A DNA stretch of 11,763 bases from Desulfosarcina sp. (GTDB taxonomy: Bacteria > Desulfobacterota > Desulfobacteria > Desulfobacterales > Desulfosarcinaceae): NCBI GenBank assembly GCA_018224455.1, contig JAGTUY010000209.1:1-11763 (forward strand), in the 5' to 3' direction. Below are positions 1 to 6,403 of this stretch, in pieces (position 1 is the first letter of the stretch; each line of letters opens with the position of its first letter). Below the pieces are notes generated by a model. That model saw only the letters and a program-made list of their open reading frames with translations. It was not told the DNA's origin and did no database searches. Both the position numbers and the translations under genes were made by a program.

Positions 1-737
1 AGCTGATTTTCGACATCTTCGGAGGCATTCCCAATAAAAAGCAGTTCAAGGCCGTGCAGATCGGCGGGCCGTCGGGCGGTTGCCTGTCCGCCGATTTTCT
101 CGACACGCCAGTGGATTTCGATGCCCTGACACGGGCTGGCGCCATGATGGGCTCCGGCGGCATGGTGGTGATGGACGAAGATTGCTGCATGGTCGACGTC
201 TCGCGCTATTTTCTGGATTTCATCCAGAAGGAGTCCTGCGGCAAATGCACCTTTTGCCGCATCGGCACCCGCCACTTGCTGGACATCCTGCGTCGGCTCA
301 CCCGCGGCGAGGGCCGTGAGGGAGACCTGGAGCAGTTGGAGACGCTCAGCCGGGCGGTGAAGCAGGGCTCTTTGTGCGGGCTGGGCAAGACCGCCCCCAA
401 CCCGGTGCTCACTTCTCTGGCCTATTTCAGGGACGAATACGAGGCGCATGTCAAGGAGGGCCGCTGCCCGGGACGCACCTGCCGGACGCTGACCGCCTTT
501 TATATCGATTTGGAAAAATGTGCCCGGGGTTGCGATGCCTGCGTGGGGTGCTGCCCGGTGGATGCGGTGTTTACCACCAGCAACCGCAAGAAAGGCATTG
601 ACCAGCAACTGTGCGTCAAATGCGGTGAGTGTATGGTGGCCTGCCCGCCGGACTACGATGCGGTGGTGAAGATCTCACCGGCGGCCCTGGCGCCCATTAT
701 CGAGCGGCCGGTGGAGAAGAAAAAAGTTGAAAGCTGA
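1..737 (+). CDS. NuoF/HoxF/HndC-like NAD(P)H-binding iron-sulfur flavoprotein subunit (5' partial)
   Basis: The frame is open from base 3, so the start and most of the FMN/NADH-binding domain lie outside the window; 244 residues are visible. Seen: the GGPSGGCL segment; the SCGKCTFCRIGTRH motif with the downstream GSLCGLGKTAPNP cysteine, which together form the NuoF-type [4Fe-4S] site; then a C-terminal ferredoxin extension with C-x3-C-x2-C-x3-CP and C-x2-C-x2-C-x3-CP. The tail of two extra clusters is known from HndC-type hydrogenase diaphorases and formate dehydrogenase beta subunits, and is absent from classical complex I NuoF. By family, the protein moves electrons between NAD(P)H, FMN and Fe-S clusters in the cytoplasm. 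It is followed after 14 bp by a HoxU/NuoG-like subunit, a normal pairing. The family is certain, but the exact partner (hydrogenase, formate dehydrogenase or heterodisulfide reductase type) is not visible. Confidence 0.93.
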   Translation, partial: LIFDIFGGIPNKKQFKAVQIGGPSGGCLSADFLDTPVDFDALTRAGAMMGSGGMVVMDEDCCMVDVSRYFLDFIQKESCGKCTFCRIGTRHLLDILRRLTRGEGREGDLEQLETLSRAVKQGSLCGLGKTAPNPVLTSLAYFRDEYEAHVKEGRCPGRTCRTLTAFYIDLEKCARGCDACVGCCPVDAVFTTSNRKKGIDQQLCVKCGECMVACPPDYDAVVKISPAALAPIIERPVEKKKVES

Positions 738-751
738 AAGATAGAGATCGG

Positions 752-1429
752 ATGAAAAAGGGATCAACAACGATAGTGACCCTGACTGCTGACGACCGGA
801 CAATCCAGACCCCGGATGACAGCAGCGTGCTGTCGGCCTGCCAGTCGGCCGGCATATATATACCCCACCTGTGCTGGCTGGAAACAGACGCCCCGGCCGA
901 TGCGCCGGCAGCTTGCCGTCTCTGCTTCGTCGAGATCGACGGCTTTCGTGAGCCAGTGGCCGCCTGCGCGGTGACCGTGGAAAACGGCATGACGGTTCAC
1001 ACGGACACCGAAGCGGTCCGCAGTCTTCAGAAGACCGCACTCAAACTCCTGCTCTCGGTTCACCGGGTGGCATGCAAACCCTGCCCGGCCAACCGCGCCT
1101 GCCAGCTGCAGAATATTGCCGCGTTTCTGGGTACCGGTTTGGGATGCAAACCCTTCGAACGGGTGCTCAAGGAGCCGGAGGTGGACGTTCGCCACCCGGT
1201 GTTGGACCACTACCCCAACCGCTGCGTGTTGTGCGGCATTTGTGTCCGGATTTGCCGACAGCAGCAGCACCAGCAGCCCCGGTTGAGTTTTGCCGGCCGG
1301 GGATTCGACACGGTGGTCGGTTATTTCGGCGCCGAACCGGTTGCTGCGGCGGACTGCCTGTCGTGCCTGGCCTGCCTCGAAGCCTGCCCTACCGGGGCGC
1401 TGGTACAAAGGATGGCGGATGACGGATGA
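752..1429 (+). CDS. HoxU / NuoG N-terminal-like 2Fe-2S and 4Fe-4S ferredoxin subunit
   Basis: A 225-residue protein with three iron-sulfur regions in the order typical of the NuoG N-terminus. A plant-type 2Fe-2S domain (about 7-85) has Cys41, Cys55, Cys58 and Cys72. A His-Cys [4Fe-4S] site has His104, Cys108, Cys111 and Cys117. A two-cluster ferredoxin domain has Cys158/161/164/168 and Cys202/205/208/212, the last followed by Pro. It ends just after the ferredoxin, with no molybdopterin or H-cluster domain, so it matches HoxU-type small subunits, not full NuoG or HndD. It probably relays electrons between the upstream flavoprotein subunit and a catalytic subunit encoded elsewhere. The start is the ATG at 752, 14 bp after the upstream stop; a purine-rich stretch lies in the gap but no strong Shine-Dalgarno sequence is seen. 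Confidence 0.9.
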   Translation: MKKGSTTIVTLTADDRTIQTPDDSSVLSACQSAGIYIPHLCWLETDAPADAPAACRLCFVEIDGFREPVAACAVTVENGMTVHTDTEAVRSLQKTALKLLLSVHRVACKPCPANRACQLQNIAAFLGTGLGCKPFERVLKEPEVDVRHPVLDHYPNRCVLCGICVRICRQQQHQQPRLSFAGRGFDTVVGYFGAEPVAAADCLSCLACLEACPTGALVQRMADDG

Positions 1430-1434
1430 CGGAT
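1417..1434 (+). repeat. Short 7-bp tandem repeat at the end of the ferredoxin-subunit gene
   Basis: The unit GGATGAC occurs about 2.6 times in a row and spans the stop codon of the ferredoxin-subunit gene. Slippage here could change the extreme C-terminus. It is short and may be chance. Confidence 0.35.
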
Positions 1435-1447
1435 TATGAGATCAACC

Positions 1448-1897
1448 CTAATTGTTTGTCTGACGGGGCCTTTTTTTCCTGGTGCTTTCCAAATGATTGA
1501 AAAATTTGTCAACGTCTACAAAACCCTCGGGAGAGATGGGAAATGATGCCATGGTCTCGATCATGGCATTGCGGATTTTGGTAAACTCCCCTTCCAGTTC
1601 AACGTAGGGCTTTGCCCGATCGTGTTCGAGCAGGCGCATCAGCGCGCCGATGCGGGTCATCAGCGAGAAAAATTTAGACCCCATGTTGTCGAATTCACGG
1701 GCGATGGCCACGCCGAACCGGTTGACGGCGTTGTCCGCAAAATGGACGGTCTGTATCTGTCCGGTCTCCTCGTCCACGATTTCCAGTCCCTGGCCCGGCG
1801 TATGCTTCAGCGGCATTTGATTCAGCGCGGCCGCATTGCCCACTTTGAGGGCGTAAAGCAGTTCATCGGTTTCAACGGGCATATTCCACCGGGCCAT
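1448..1897 (-). CDS. Hypothetical protein, 149 aa, family not recognised
   Basis: I do not recognise a family. The 149-residue protein is soluble, with no signal peptide or membrane segment and no cysteine. It has an acidic middle part and a helical look from about residue 60 on (segments around IAREFDNMGSKFF and RIGALMRLLEH), ending in a basic tail (STRKKRPRQTNN). Support for a real gene: an AGGAG ribosome-binding site (complement of 1907-1911) sits 9 bases before the ATG at 1897, and the ORF fills the space between neighbours on the other strand. It is divergent from the membrane-protein gene at 2033 and converges on the ferredoxin-subunit gene, whose stop is only 18 bp away, so it is transcribed on its own. 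No function is proposed. Confidence 0.7.
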   Translation of the reverse strand: MARWNMPVETDELLYALKVGNAAALNQMPLKHTPGQGLEIVDEETGQIQTVHFADNAVNRFGVAIAREFDNMGSKFFSLMTRIGALMRLLEHDRAKPYVELEGEFTKIRNAMIETMASFPISPEGFVDVDKFFNHLESTRKKRPRQTNN

Positions 1898-2032
1898 GGG
1901 CGGAGGCTCCTGATCTTACGGTTCCATATCAAACCGGTTCGCGGATGTTCATCGTTTGTTGGCAACATTCTAACCCGAGACGGGTTTTCATGCAATAGGT
2001 TAGTGAGGAAACGACAATCACTGGAGGTTCGA

Positions 2033-2425
2033 ATGAAAAAAATGATGGTCTGTTTTTCGGCCGGTTGCCTGGGCGCATTGGCCAACAGCCTCGTGGTCTG
2101 GCAGTTCGGCGATTTGGGCATTGCCCGGTGGGCCGACGTATCCATCGCACCGCCCCTGACTCCCGGCTGGCTCTATCCGCGGATTGTCTGGGGCGGGATC
2201 TGGGGGCTGCTGTTCGTGCTGCCCTTTTTGAAATCCCGGTTCCTGCTCAAGGGTAGCTTGTTGAGTCTTCTACCGACCGCGGTTCAGCTGTTTTTCATTT
2301 TCCCATACCAAGCCAACAAAGGGCTGGCCGGATTGAGCCTGGGCATGTGGACCCCGGCCTTCGTTCTGGTGTACAACTGGGTGTGGGGCGTCGTAGCGGC
2401 GGCATCCATAAAATTTTCCAAATAA
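2033..2425 (+). CDS. Small integral membrane protein, about four helices
   Basis: A 130-residue hydrophobic protein with about four membrane segments: residues 5-23 (MVCFSAGCLGALANSLVVW), about 43-65 after LYPRIVWGGIWGLL, about 72-92 (LLSLLPTAVQLFFIF), and about 103-125. A short positively charged end (KFSK) follows. The start is the ATG at 2033, because GGAGG at 2023-2027 lies 5 bases before it; the open frame runs further upstream but there it crosses the opposite-strand gene and loses membrane-protein character. A gap of 11 bp separates it from the downstream spermidine-synthase-like gene, so the two are probably cotranscribed. The pattern of Gly, Trp and Pro in the helices looks conserved, but I cannot name the family or function. 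Confidence 0.78.
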   Translation: MKKMMVCFSAGCLGALANSLVVWQFGDLGIARWADVSIAPPLTPGWLYPRIVWGGIWGLLFVLPFLKSRFLLKGSLLSLLPTAVQLFFIFPYQANKGLAGLSLGMWTPAFVLVYNWVWGVVAAASIKFSK

Positions 2426-2436
2426 AGCGGATAGCC

Positions 2437-3153
2437 ATGAAGTCAAATTTTGAAGAAATCGATTGCCAGAAAACCCACATGGGCGAGCTGGTTCTTCGGC
2501 GTCGGCGCATATTGTCCCTCGATGGCCGCGAGGTTTACGAGGTCAAACTCGGCGATGAATATCTCATGTCGAGCCTGTTCCATGACTCCGAAGTGGCCCT
2601 GGCGAACATCGGCCTGGGGGCGTTGGACGGGGCGGGGTGGGATGTCTTGGTCGGCGGCCTGGGGTTGGGCTATACAGCGGCTGCTGCCCTGGCATTCAAA
2701 CAGGTGAAGCGCCTGGTCGTCGTCGAGGCACTGGCGCCGGTTATCGATTGGCACCGCCGGGAGCTGGTGCCCAACGGAAAAACGTTGACCCATGACGGTC
2801 GCTGTGTGTACCGCCATGCCGACTTTTTTGACCTGGTCCGCGGTGACGGTTTTGACCCGGGGGCGAAAGGCGCCCGATTTGACGCCGTTTTGCTGGATAT
2901 CGACCACACCCCTGGATTCTGGCTGCATCCCAGTCACGCGGACCTGTATTCAGAAGCGGGCATGCGCCGGCTGAAATCATTTTTAAAGCCCCATGGCATC
3001 TTCGCCCTCTGGTCCAACGATCCGCCGGAAGATGCCTTTGTTGAACTGCTTTCTGCTGTTTTTGCCAGCGCCGAGGGCCACACGGTTCAATTTGACAATC
3101 CCCTGCTGCGGGTGGTGACCGCCAATGGGGTCTATCTGGCGTGTTGCGGCTAA
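2437..3153 (+). CDS. Spermidine-synthase-like SAM-binding protein
   Basis: A 238-residue Rossmann-fold protein of the spermidine synthase/methyltransferase superfamily. The short N-terminal beta domain (about 15-55, GELVLRRRR then LMSSLFHDSE) precedes the nucleotide-binding loop GGLGLGYTA (73-81), the acidic end of strand 2 (VVVEA, 94-98) and a strand-4 motif LLDIDHTP (152-159). Polyamine synthases usually carry catalytic Asp residues near this last position. Here the pattern is altered, so true aminopropyl transfer is uncertain and methylation or another SAM-linked activity is possible. Start: the ATG at 2437, 11 bp after the previous stop; only a weak AAGCGG precedes it. An upstream in-frame start would overlap the membrane-protein gene and adds no family-like sequence. 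The gene converges on the sigma-54 activator gene. Confidence 0.82.
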   Translation: MKSNFEEIDCQKTHMGELVLRRRRILSLDGREVYEVKLGDEYLMSSLFHDSEVALANIGLGALDGAGWDVLVGGLGLGYTAAAALAFKQVKRLVVVEALAPVIDWHRRELVPNGKTLTHDGRCVYRHADFFDLVRGDGFDPGAKGARFDAVLLDIDHTPGFWLHPSHADLYSEAGMRRLKSFLKPHGIFALWSNDPPEDAFVELLSAVFASAEGHTVQFDNPLLRVVTANGVYLACCG

Positions 3154-3201
3154 CAGGCATCTGTCGTGAAAAAGCACCGCAGCCGCTCTTGAATTGACAG
3201 T

Positions 3202-4614
3202 TCAGATGCTCAGCCGAAGTATTTTACGGCGAAGGGTGTTCTTGTTGATGCCCAGTTCTATGGCCGTGGCCACCTTTTTCCCCCGGTTTCGATCAAGCGC
3301 CTGCTGGATGGCCCGTCGCTCGATTTCCTTAAGCGTCAAGCCCGGTGCAATCGGGTTTAGTGCGCTGGGCGGAAGCATGTGGTCCGGAAGGCAGGCAACG
3401 CGGATGATTTCTTCCCGGCAGAGAACAAACGCATGTTCGATGGCATTTTCCAGTTCGCGGATGTTGCCGGGCCATTCATGCAGCATCAGTGTGGCGATGG
3501 CTCTCTGGGATATCCCCGCAATGTTCTTTCCCGTCAGGCGGTTAAAGTGTTCGATGAAATGATCCACCAGCAGGGGAATGTCCTCTTTGCGGTCCGCCAG
3601 CGGCGGCAGAGACAGTTTCACCACATTGATCCGGTAGTATAGGTCCTCCCTGAACGTTCCCCTTTTGACCAGTTCTTCGAGATTGTGATGCGTGGCGACG
3701 ATGATTCTGGCGTTGGTGCCTATCGGCTGGTTGGAACCTAACGGTTCAAAGGTTTTATTTTCAAGCACCCTGAGGAGGCGAACCTGCATGACCGCGGATA
3801 TGTCACCAATCTCATCCAGCAGAAGGGTGCCGTCCCGCGCTTGCTCGAATCTTCCGGGCTTGTTGGTTTTCGCATCGGTGAACGCGCCTGCCTTGTAACC
3901 GAAAAGTTCGGATTCTACCAGCGTATCCGGCAGCGCCCCGCAGTTGACGGCCAAAAATGGTCCATCCTTGTGCATGCTGTTGTTGTGTATCGCACGGGCG
4001 ATGAGTTCCTTGCCTGTGCCGCTGGCACCCTGAATCAATACCGTGCTGTGACTTTGGGAGATTTGCGGCAGGATTGAAAAAATTTTGTGCATGCCGGCGC
4101 TTTTGCTCACGATATCTTCATACGAATGCTGCTTGAACAACGCCCTTCTCAATTCGCTGATATCACTCAAATCCCTGAAAGTCACGACACCCCCGATGAC
4201 GTTGTTTTTGCCATCTTTCAGCAGCGTTGTCGTGGAGCTGATGGGGATCCGTTTTTTGTCGGCACGAACAATATAGATGGGGCGGTTGATGACCGGGGCG
4301 CCGGTATCCAGGGTTTCGCGGAGAACACAGTTGCTTTCGCAAACGTTGCTGCGGAAAACTTCGCAACAGGACCGGCCGATGGCTTCCTTTACAGGGATGC
4401 CGGTCATTTTTTGCGCGGCGCGATTAAAGTAGGTGACGTGCCAGTTCAAATCAATCGCGTATACACCGTCCGTGATGTTGTCCAGGATGATCTGATATTG
4501 ATCCTCGAGGCATTCGTCGGACGAGGCCTCTCCCTCTGCGGCCTGATAATCAATCTTCGGCGTCAAGAGGGCGCCTTCAGCGCGTCGCCGGGGTCCCGGT
4601 TCTTTTGGGTTCAT
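3202..4614 (-). CDS. Sigma-54-dependent transcriptional activator, PAS-AAA+-Fis
   Basis: A 470-residue enhancer-binding protein that opens sigma-54 promoters by ATP hydrolysis. Domains seen: PAS (about 38-158) with Cys83, Cys84, Cys92 and Cys96 in a CCEVFRSNVCESNC segment; AAA+ (about 168-400) with Walker A GASGTGKE (196-203), GAFTDA loop (243-248), Walker B LLLDE (264-268) and WPGNIREL (381-388); Fis-type helix-turn-helix (about 426-468, GINKNTLRRKI). The canonical sigma-54 contact loop is GAFTGA; here Gly5 is Asp, a variant I believe occurs in related PAS regulators. No receiver domain is present, so sensing is through PAS, and the cysteine group suggests a redox or metal/cofactor signal (inference). 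The gene is divergent from the cytochrome gene at 4836, whose upstream region carries a -24/-12 match, so it likely controls that operon. No clear Shine-Dalgarno precedes the ATG. Confidence 0.95.
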   Translation of the reverse strand: MNPKEPGPRRRAEGALLTPKIDYQAAEGEASSDECLEDQYQIILDNITDGVYAIDLNWHVTYFNRAAQKMTGIPVKEAIGRSCCEVFRSNVCESNCVLRETLDTGAPVINRPIYIVRADKKRIPISSTTTLLKDGKNNVIGGVVTFRDLSDISELRRALFKQHSYEDIVSKSAGMHKIFSILPQISQSHSTVLIQGASGTGKELIARAIHNNSMHKDGPFLAVNCGALPDTLVESELFGYKAGAFTDAKTNKPGRFEQARDGTLLLDEIGDISAVMQVRLLRVLENKTFEPLGSNQPIGTNARIIVATHHNLEELVKRGTFREDLYYRINVVKLSLPPLADRKEDIPLLVDHFIEHFNRLTGKNIAGISQRAIATLMLHEWPGNIRELENAIEHAFVLCREEIIRVACLPDHMLPPSALNPIAPGLTLKEIERRAIQQALDRNRGKKVATAIELGINKNTLRRKILRLSI

Positions 4615-4658
4615 TTAGTTCCCATATCTTGCAGCTTAAAGATCAAGAATGTTCCCTC

Positions 4659-4688
4659 TGTATAGAATAGTAGCGAACCCAAAATCAA
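4659..4688 (-). promoter_or_regulatory. Possible sigma-70 promoter for the activator gene
   Basis: Read on the minus strand, TTGATT (4683-4688) and TATACA (4659-4664) are separated by 18 bp, giving a predicted transcript start about 40 bases before the activator ATG. Each hexamer matches the consensus at about four of six positions, so this is a weak call. Confidence 0.3.
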
Positions 4689-4695
4689 GAAAATT

Positions 4696-4712
4696 TTTAA
4701 ATTTCATTTAAA
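4696..4712. promoter_or_regulatory. Inverted repeat, possible activator binding site
   Basis: TTTAAAT, three bases, ATTTAAA: a perfect 7-bp-arm inverted repeat in the divergent gap, 40 bp upstream of the -24 element at 4753. This is a plausible place for an enhancer-binding protein site, but the sequence is AT-rich and could be symmetrical by chance. Confidence 0.35.
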
Positions 4713-4752
4713 TCCGGACAGATGGAATTAATCGTCTTTTTGTCCGCCGATA

Positions 4753-4768
4753 TAGTACGCTTTTTGCT
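4753..4768 (+). promoter_or_regulatory. Sigma-54 (-24/-12) promoter upstream of the cytochrome gene
   Basis: TAGTACG, four bases, TTGCT. The known consensus is TGGCACG-N4-TTGCW. The -12 block matches fully, the spacing is exact and the -24 block matches at 5 of 7 positions, although the -24 GG is AG here. It lies in the gap between a sigma-54 activator gene and the divergent operon, with a predicted start near 4780, leaving a leader of about 55 bases before the ATG at 4836. Confidence 0.6.
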
Positions 4769-4835
4769 TAAATTCTCCGGGCAGATCATCTTCCTTGAAC
4801 CATCTCGATCATCCAACGGAAAAGGGGGTATCACA

Positions 4836-5180
4836 ATGAAAAGCGCGTGGGTTCGAAAAAGAGTCGTATGGACGATTTTCCTTGCCGGGATCCTGGTTTG
4901 CGGATCACTCATTTTCGGCGGTCAAGGCGTGGCCATGCAGGAGACCAAAAGCGGGAAGAAGATGATGCATGAGAAAGCCTATACGCTCTACCAAAGCAAG
5001 TGCCTGGGATGTCACATTTCAGTTGCCGATCCGGAAAAGGCCGGCCGGACCCGTGATGACTGGCACCTGGTGGTTCAAGTCATGCATAATTACGGGCTCG
5101 ATCTGACCGACGCCGAGAGCGATATGATCATCGATCTGCTCTACGATCTGAGGAAGGGCATGGAAAGAGAAGCGGGCTAG
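4836..5180 (+). CDS. Monohaem c-type cytochrome, exported
   Basis: A 114-residue protein with an N-terminal signal or anchor segment (basic residues 7-9, hydrophobic 10-28) and one covalent haem site CLGCH at 56-60. His60 is the proximal ligand; Met83 in the WHLVVQVMHNYG stretch is a candidate distal ligand, as in small Met-ligated cytochromes. It should sit in the periplasm, soluble or tethered, as an electron carrier. The start is the ATG at 4836, with AAAGGGGG (4821-4828) 7 bases before it; the frame is open further upstream, but there it covers the sigma-54 promoter region. It is the first gene after that promoter, and the Tat-type metallo-beta-lactamase-fold gene follows after 35 bp, suggesting cotranscription and a shared periplasmic task. 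Confidence 0.87.
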   Translation: MKSAWVRKRVVWTIFLAGILVCGSLIFGGQGVAMQETKSGKKMMHEKAYTLYQSKCLGCHISVADPEKAGRTRDDWHLVVQVMHNYGLDLTDAESDMIIDLLYDLRKGMEREAG

Positions 5181-5215
5181 TCGAAAACCCTAATCCATAA
5201 AAGTGGAGGAAAGCC

Positions 5216-6304
5216 ATGAAACGAAGAACCTTTTTAAAGTCCCTGGCGGCAACGGGTGTTGCGACTTCTTTAACCGGTACGGGCGCGCTGACCCGCGAGG
5301 CCAGGGCGCGCAAAAAGATTGATTTCGGCGAAGTTAAAAGTGTGCGCGTGGATGTACTCAGCGAAACCAGCTGGTTCGACAATGACAACTTGAAAAAACA
5401 CATGCTGGACTACGGCGGGGCGATGACCAACCAGTATGATATCCCGTGGGACTGGGACAATGCCGGCGGCTATATGGCCCTGTTGACCGTGACCACGCTG
5501 GAGGGAAAAGAGAGAAAGATTCTTTTGGATTCCGGGTGGAACAACGACTGGGTGGACTATATCTACGAGATGAACAACATCCCCGCCATGCTGAAAAGCG
5601 GCGAGATCGAATTCATGGTCATATCCCACTGGCATCTGGACCACTACTGGGGAATCGAATCGACCTTGAAGCACAAACCCGATATCACCATGTATGCGCC
5701 CAAGACCTATTATCCGGAGGATATGGCGCTGCTCAAGGGTGCGCATCTGACGGCCAAAAACAAGGAAGGCAAGGATGTCCATGTCTGCAAGAATGATGTC
5801 CCCCATACCGGAAAACTGATTCTCTGCGATCCGGACGGCGAGAAAGATGGTATCTATAACCCCATGCCGGGGGTTGCCATAAGGAATTTCGACGTTCCCA
5901 TTCTGTTGCGGGTAAGGGGAGAAAATGTCTTTTATTTCAACGTCAAGGACAAGGGGATCGTCACGGTGACCGGCTGCTGCCATCCGGGAGTTCTCTCTTT
6001 GTTCTCCTATGCCCGCAAAAATTTTGAGGGGTATAAACCATACGGTTGCTATGGCGGGCTGCACATTACCCTCTTTGAGACATGGGATCCCAAGTTCGAC
6101 GACATCATCAAGGGTGTCCAGGCGTTCGAGATTCAAAAGCTCGCCTGCAACCACTGCACCGGTTGGATCTGGGCTGAAAAAGCCGCCGCCGCCGGAATCC
6201 CCGTCGTCAAAGGCACCGATAAATACAAGTCATACAAAAGACAGTCTACCGTGGCCACCGCGAGCAACGCCTTCCTCACCAACGGAGACCACATTGTTTT
6301 CTAA
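5216..6304 (+). CDS. Tat-exported metallo-beta-lactamase-fold protein, MJ0301/DHPPP-synthase-like subgroup
   Basis: A 362-residue protein. The N-terminus KRRTFLKSLAATG (2-14) is a twin-arginine signal followed by a mild hydrophobic stretch, so folded export with its metals bound is expected. Metallo-beta-lactamase motifs seen: LLDSG (103-107), SHWHLDH (137-143, the H-x-H-x-D-H signature), GCCHPG (253-258), GGLH (280-283) and CNHCTG (311-316). The last three are typical of the subgroup annotated as dihydropterin-type (ribofuranosyl)aminobenzene phosphate synthase-like. Most members have unknown substrates, and a cytoplasmic pterin reaction is unlikely for a Tat substrate. GGAGG at 5204-5208 precedes the ATG. 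It follows the cytochrome gene closely and is separated from the next gene by a 99-bp gap holding a strong hairpin. Confidence 0.92.
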   Translation: MKRRTFLKSLAATGVATSLTGTGALTREARARKKIDFGEVKSVRVDVLSETSWFDNDNLKKHMLDYGGAMTNQYDIPWDWDNAGGYMALLTVTTLEGKERKILLDSGWNNDWVDYIYEMNNIPAMLKSGEIEFMVISHWHLDHYWGIESTLKHKPDITMYAPKTYYPEDMALLKGAHLTAKNKEGKDVHVCKNDVPHTGKLILCDPDGEKDGIYNPMPGVAIRNFDVPILLRVRGENVFYFNVKDKGIVTVTGCCHPGVLSLFSYARKNFEGYKPYGCYGGLHITLFETWDPKFDDIIKGVQAFEIQKLACNHCTGWIWAEKAAAAGIPVVKGTDKYKSYKRQSTVATASNAFLTNGDHIVF

Positions 6305-6330
6305 CTGCCTTTTAAAGGATGCCTTATAGA

Positions 6331-6387
6331 CAGGACCGATGAGGGGAATCGTTGATCCTACAACCACCTTTTCCCCTCGCTGTCCTG
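6331..6387 (+). promoter_or_regulatory. Strong RNA hairpin in the operon gap
   Basis: CAGGAC (6331-6336) pairs with GTCCTG (6382-6387), and after a small internal loop GAGGGGAA (6341-6348) pairs with TTCCCCTC (6371-6378): 14 base pairs around a 22-base loop. No T-run follows, so it is not a classical intrinsic terminator. A processing, mRNA-stability or attenuation role is possible. The downstream ribosome-binding site (6390-6394) starts just after the stem. Confidence 0.55.
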
Positions 6388-6403
6388 ATGGAGGGTCGAG
6401 CGG

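Noticed and set aside
764..1408. Minus-strand 214-codon open frame opposite the ferredoxin subunit.
   Set aside because: The plus strand encodes all expected Fe-S motifs; the antisense frame is a codon-bias shadow.
1463..1480. GC-rich stretch plus T-run as an intrinsic terminator for the diaphorase genes.
   Set aside because: There is no convincing stem before the T-run, and it lies inside the 149-aa coding region.
1622..2032. Long N-terminal extension of the small membrane protein.
   Set aside because: It runs antisense through the 149-aa gene, and a good ribosome-binding site sits just before the ATG at 2033.
2347..2436. Upstream start for the spermidine-synthase-like gene.
   Set aside because: It would overlap the membrane-protein gene by 79 bp and adds sequence unlike the family.
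3146..3186. Terminator between the convergent spermidine-synthase-like and activator genes (GCGGCT / AGCCGC).
   Set aside because: Only six pairs with a 29-base loop and no T-run; too weak to call.
4722..4835. Upstream start for the cytochrome gene.
   Set aside because: The extension covers the sigma-54 promoter region, puts a hydrophobic stretch before the true signal, and lacks the strong ribosome-binding site found before 4836.
5270..6154. Minus-strand 294-codon open frame opposite the metallo-beta-lactamase-fold gene.
   Set aside because: No recognisable features, while the plus strand has complete family motifs.
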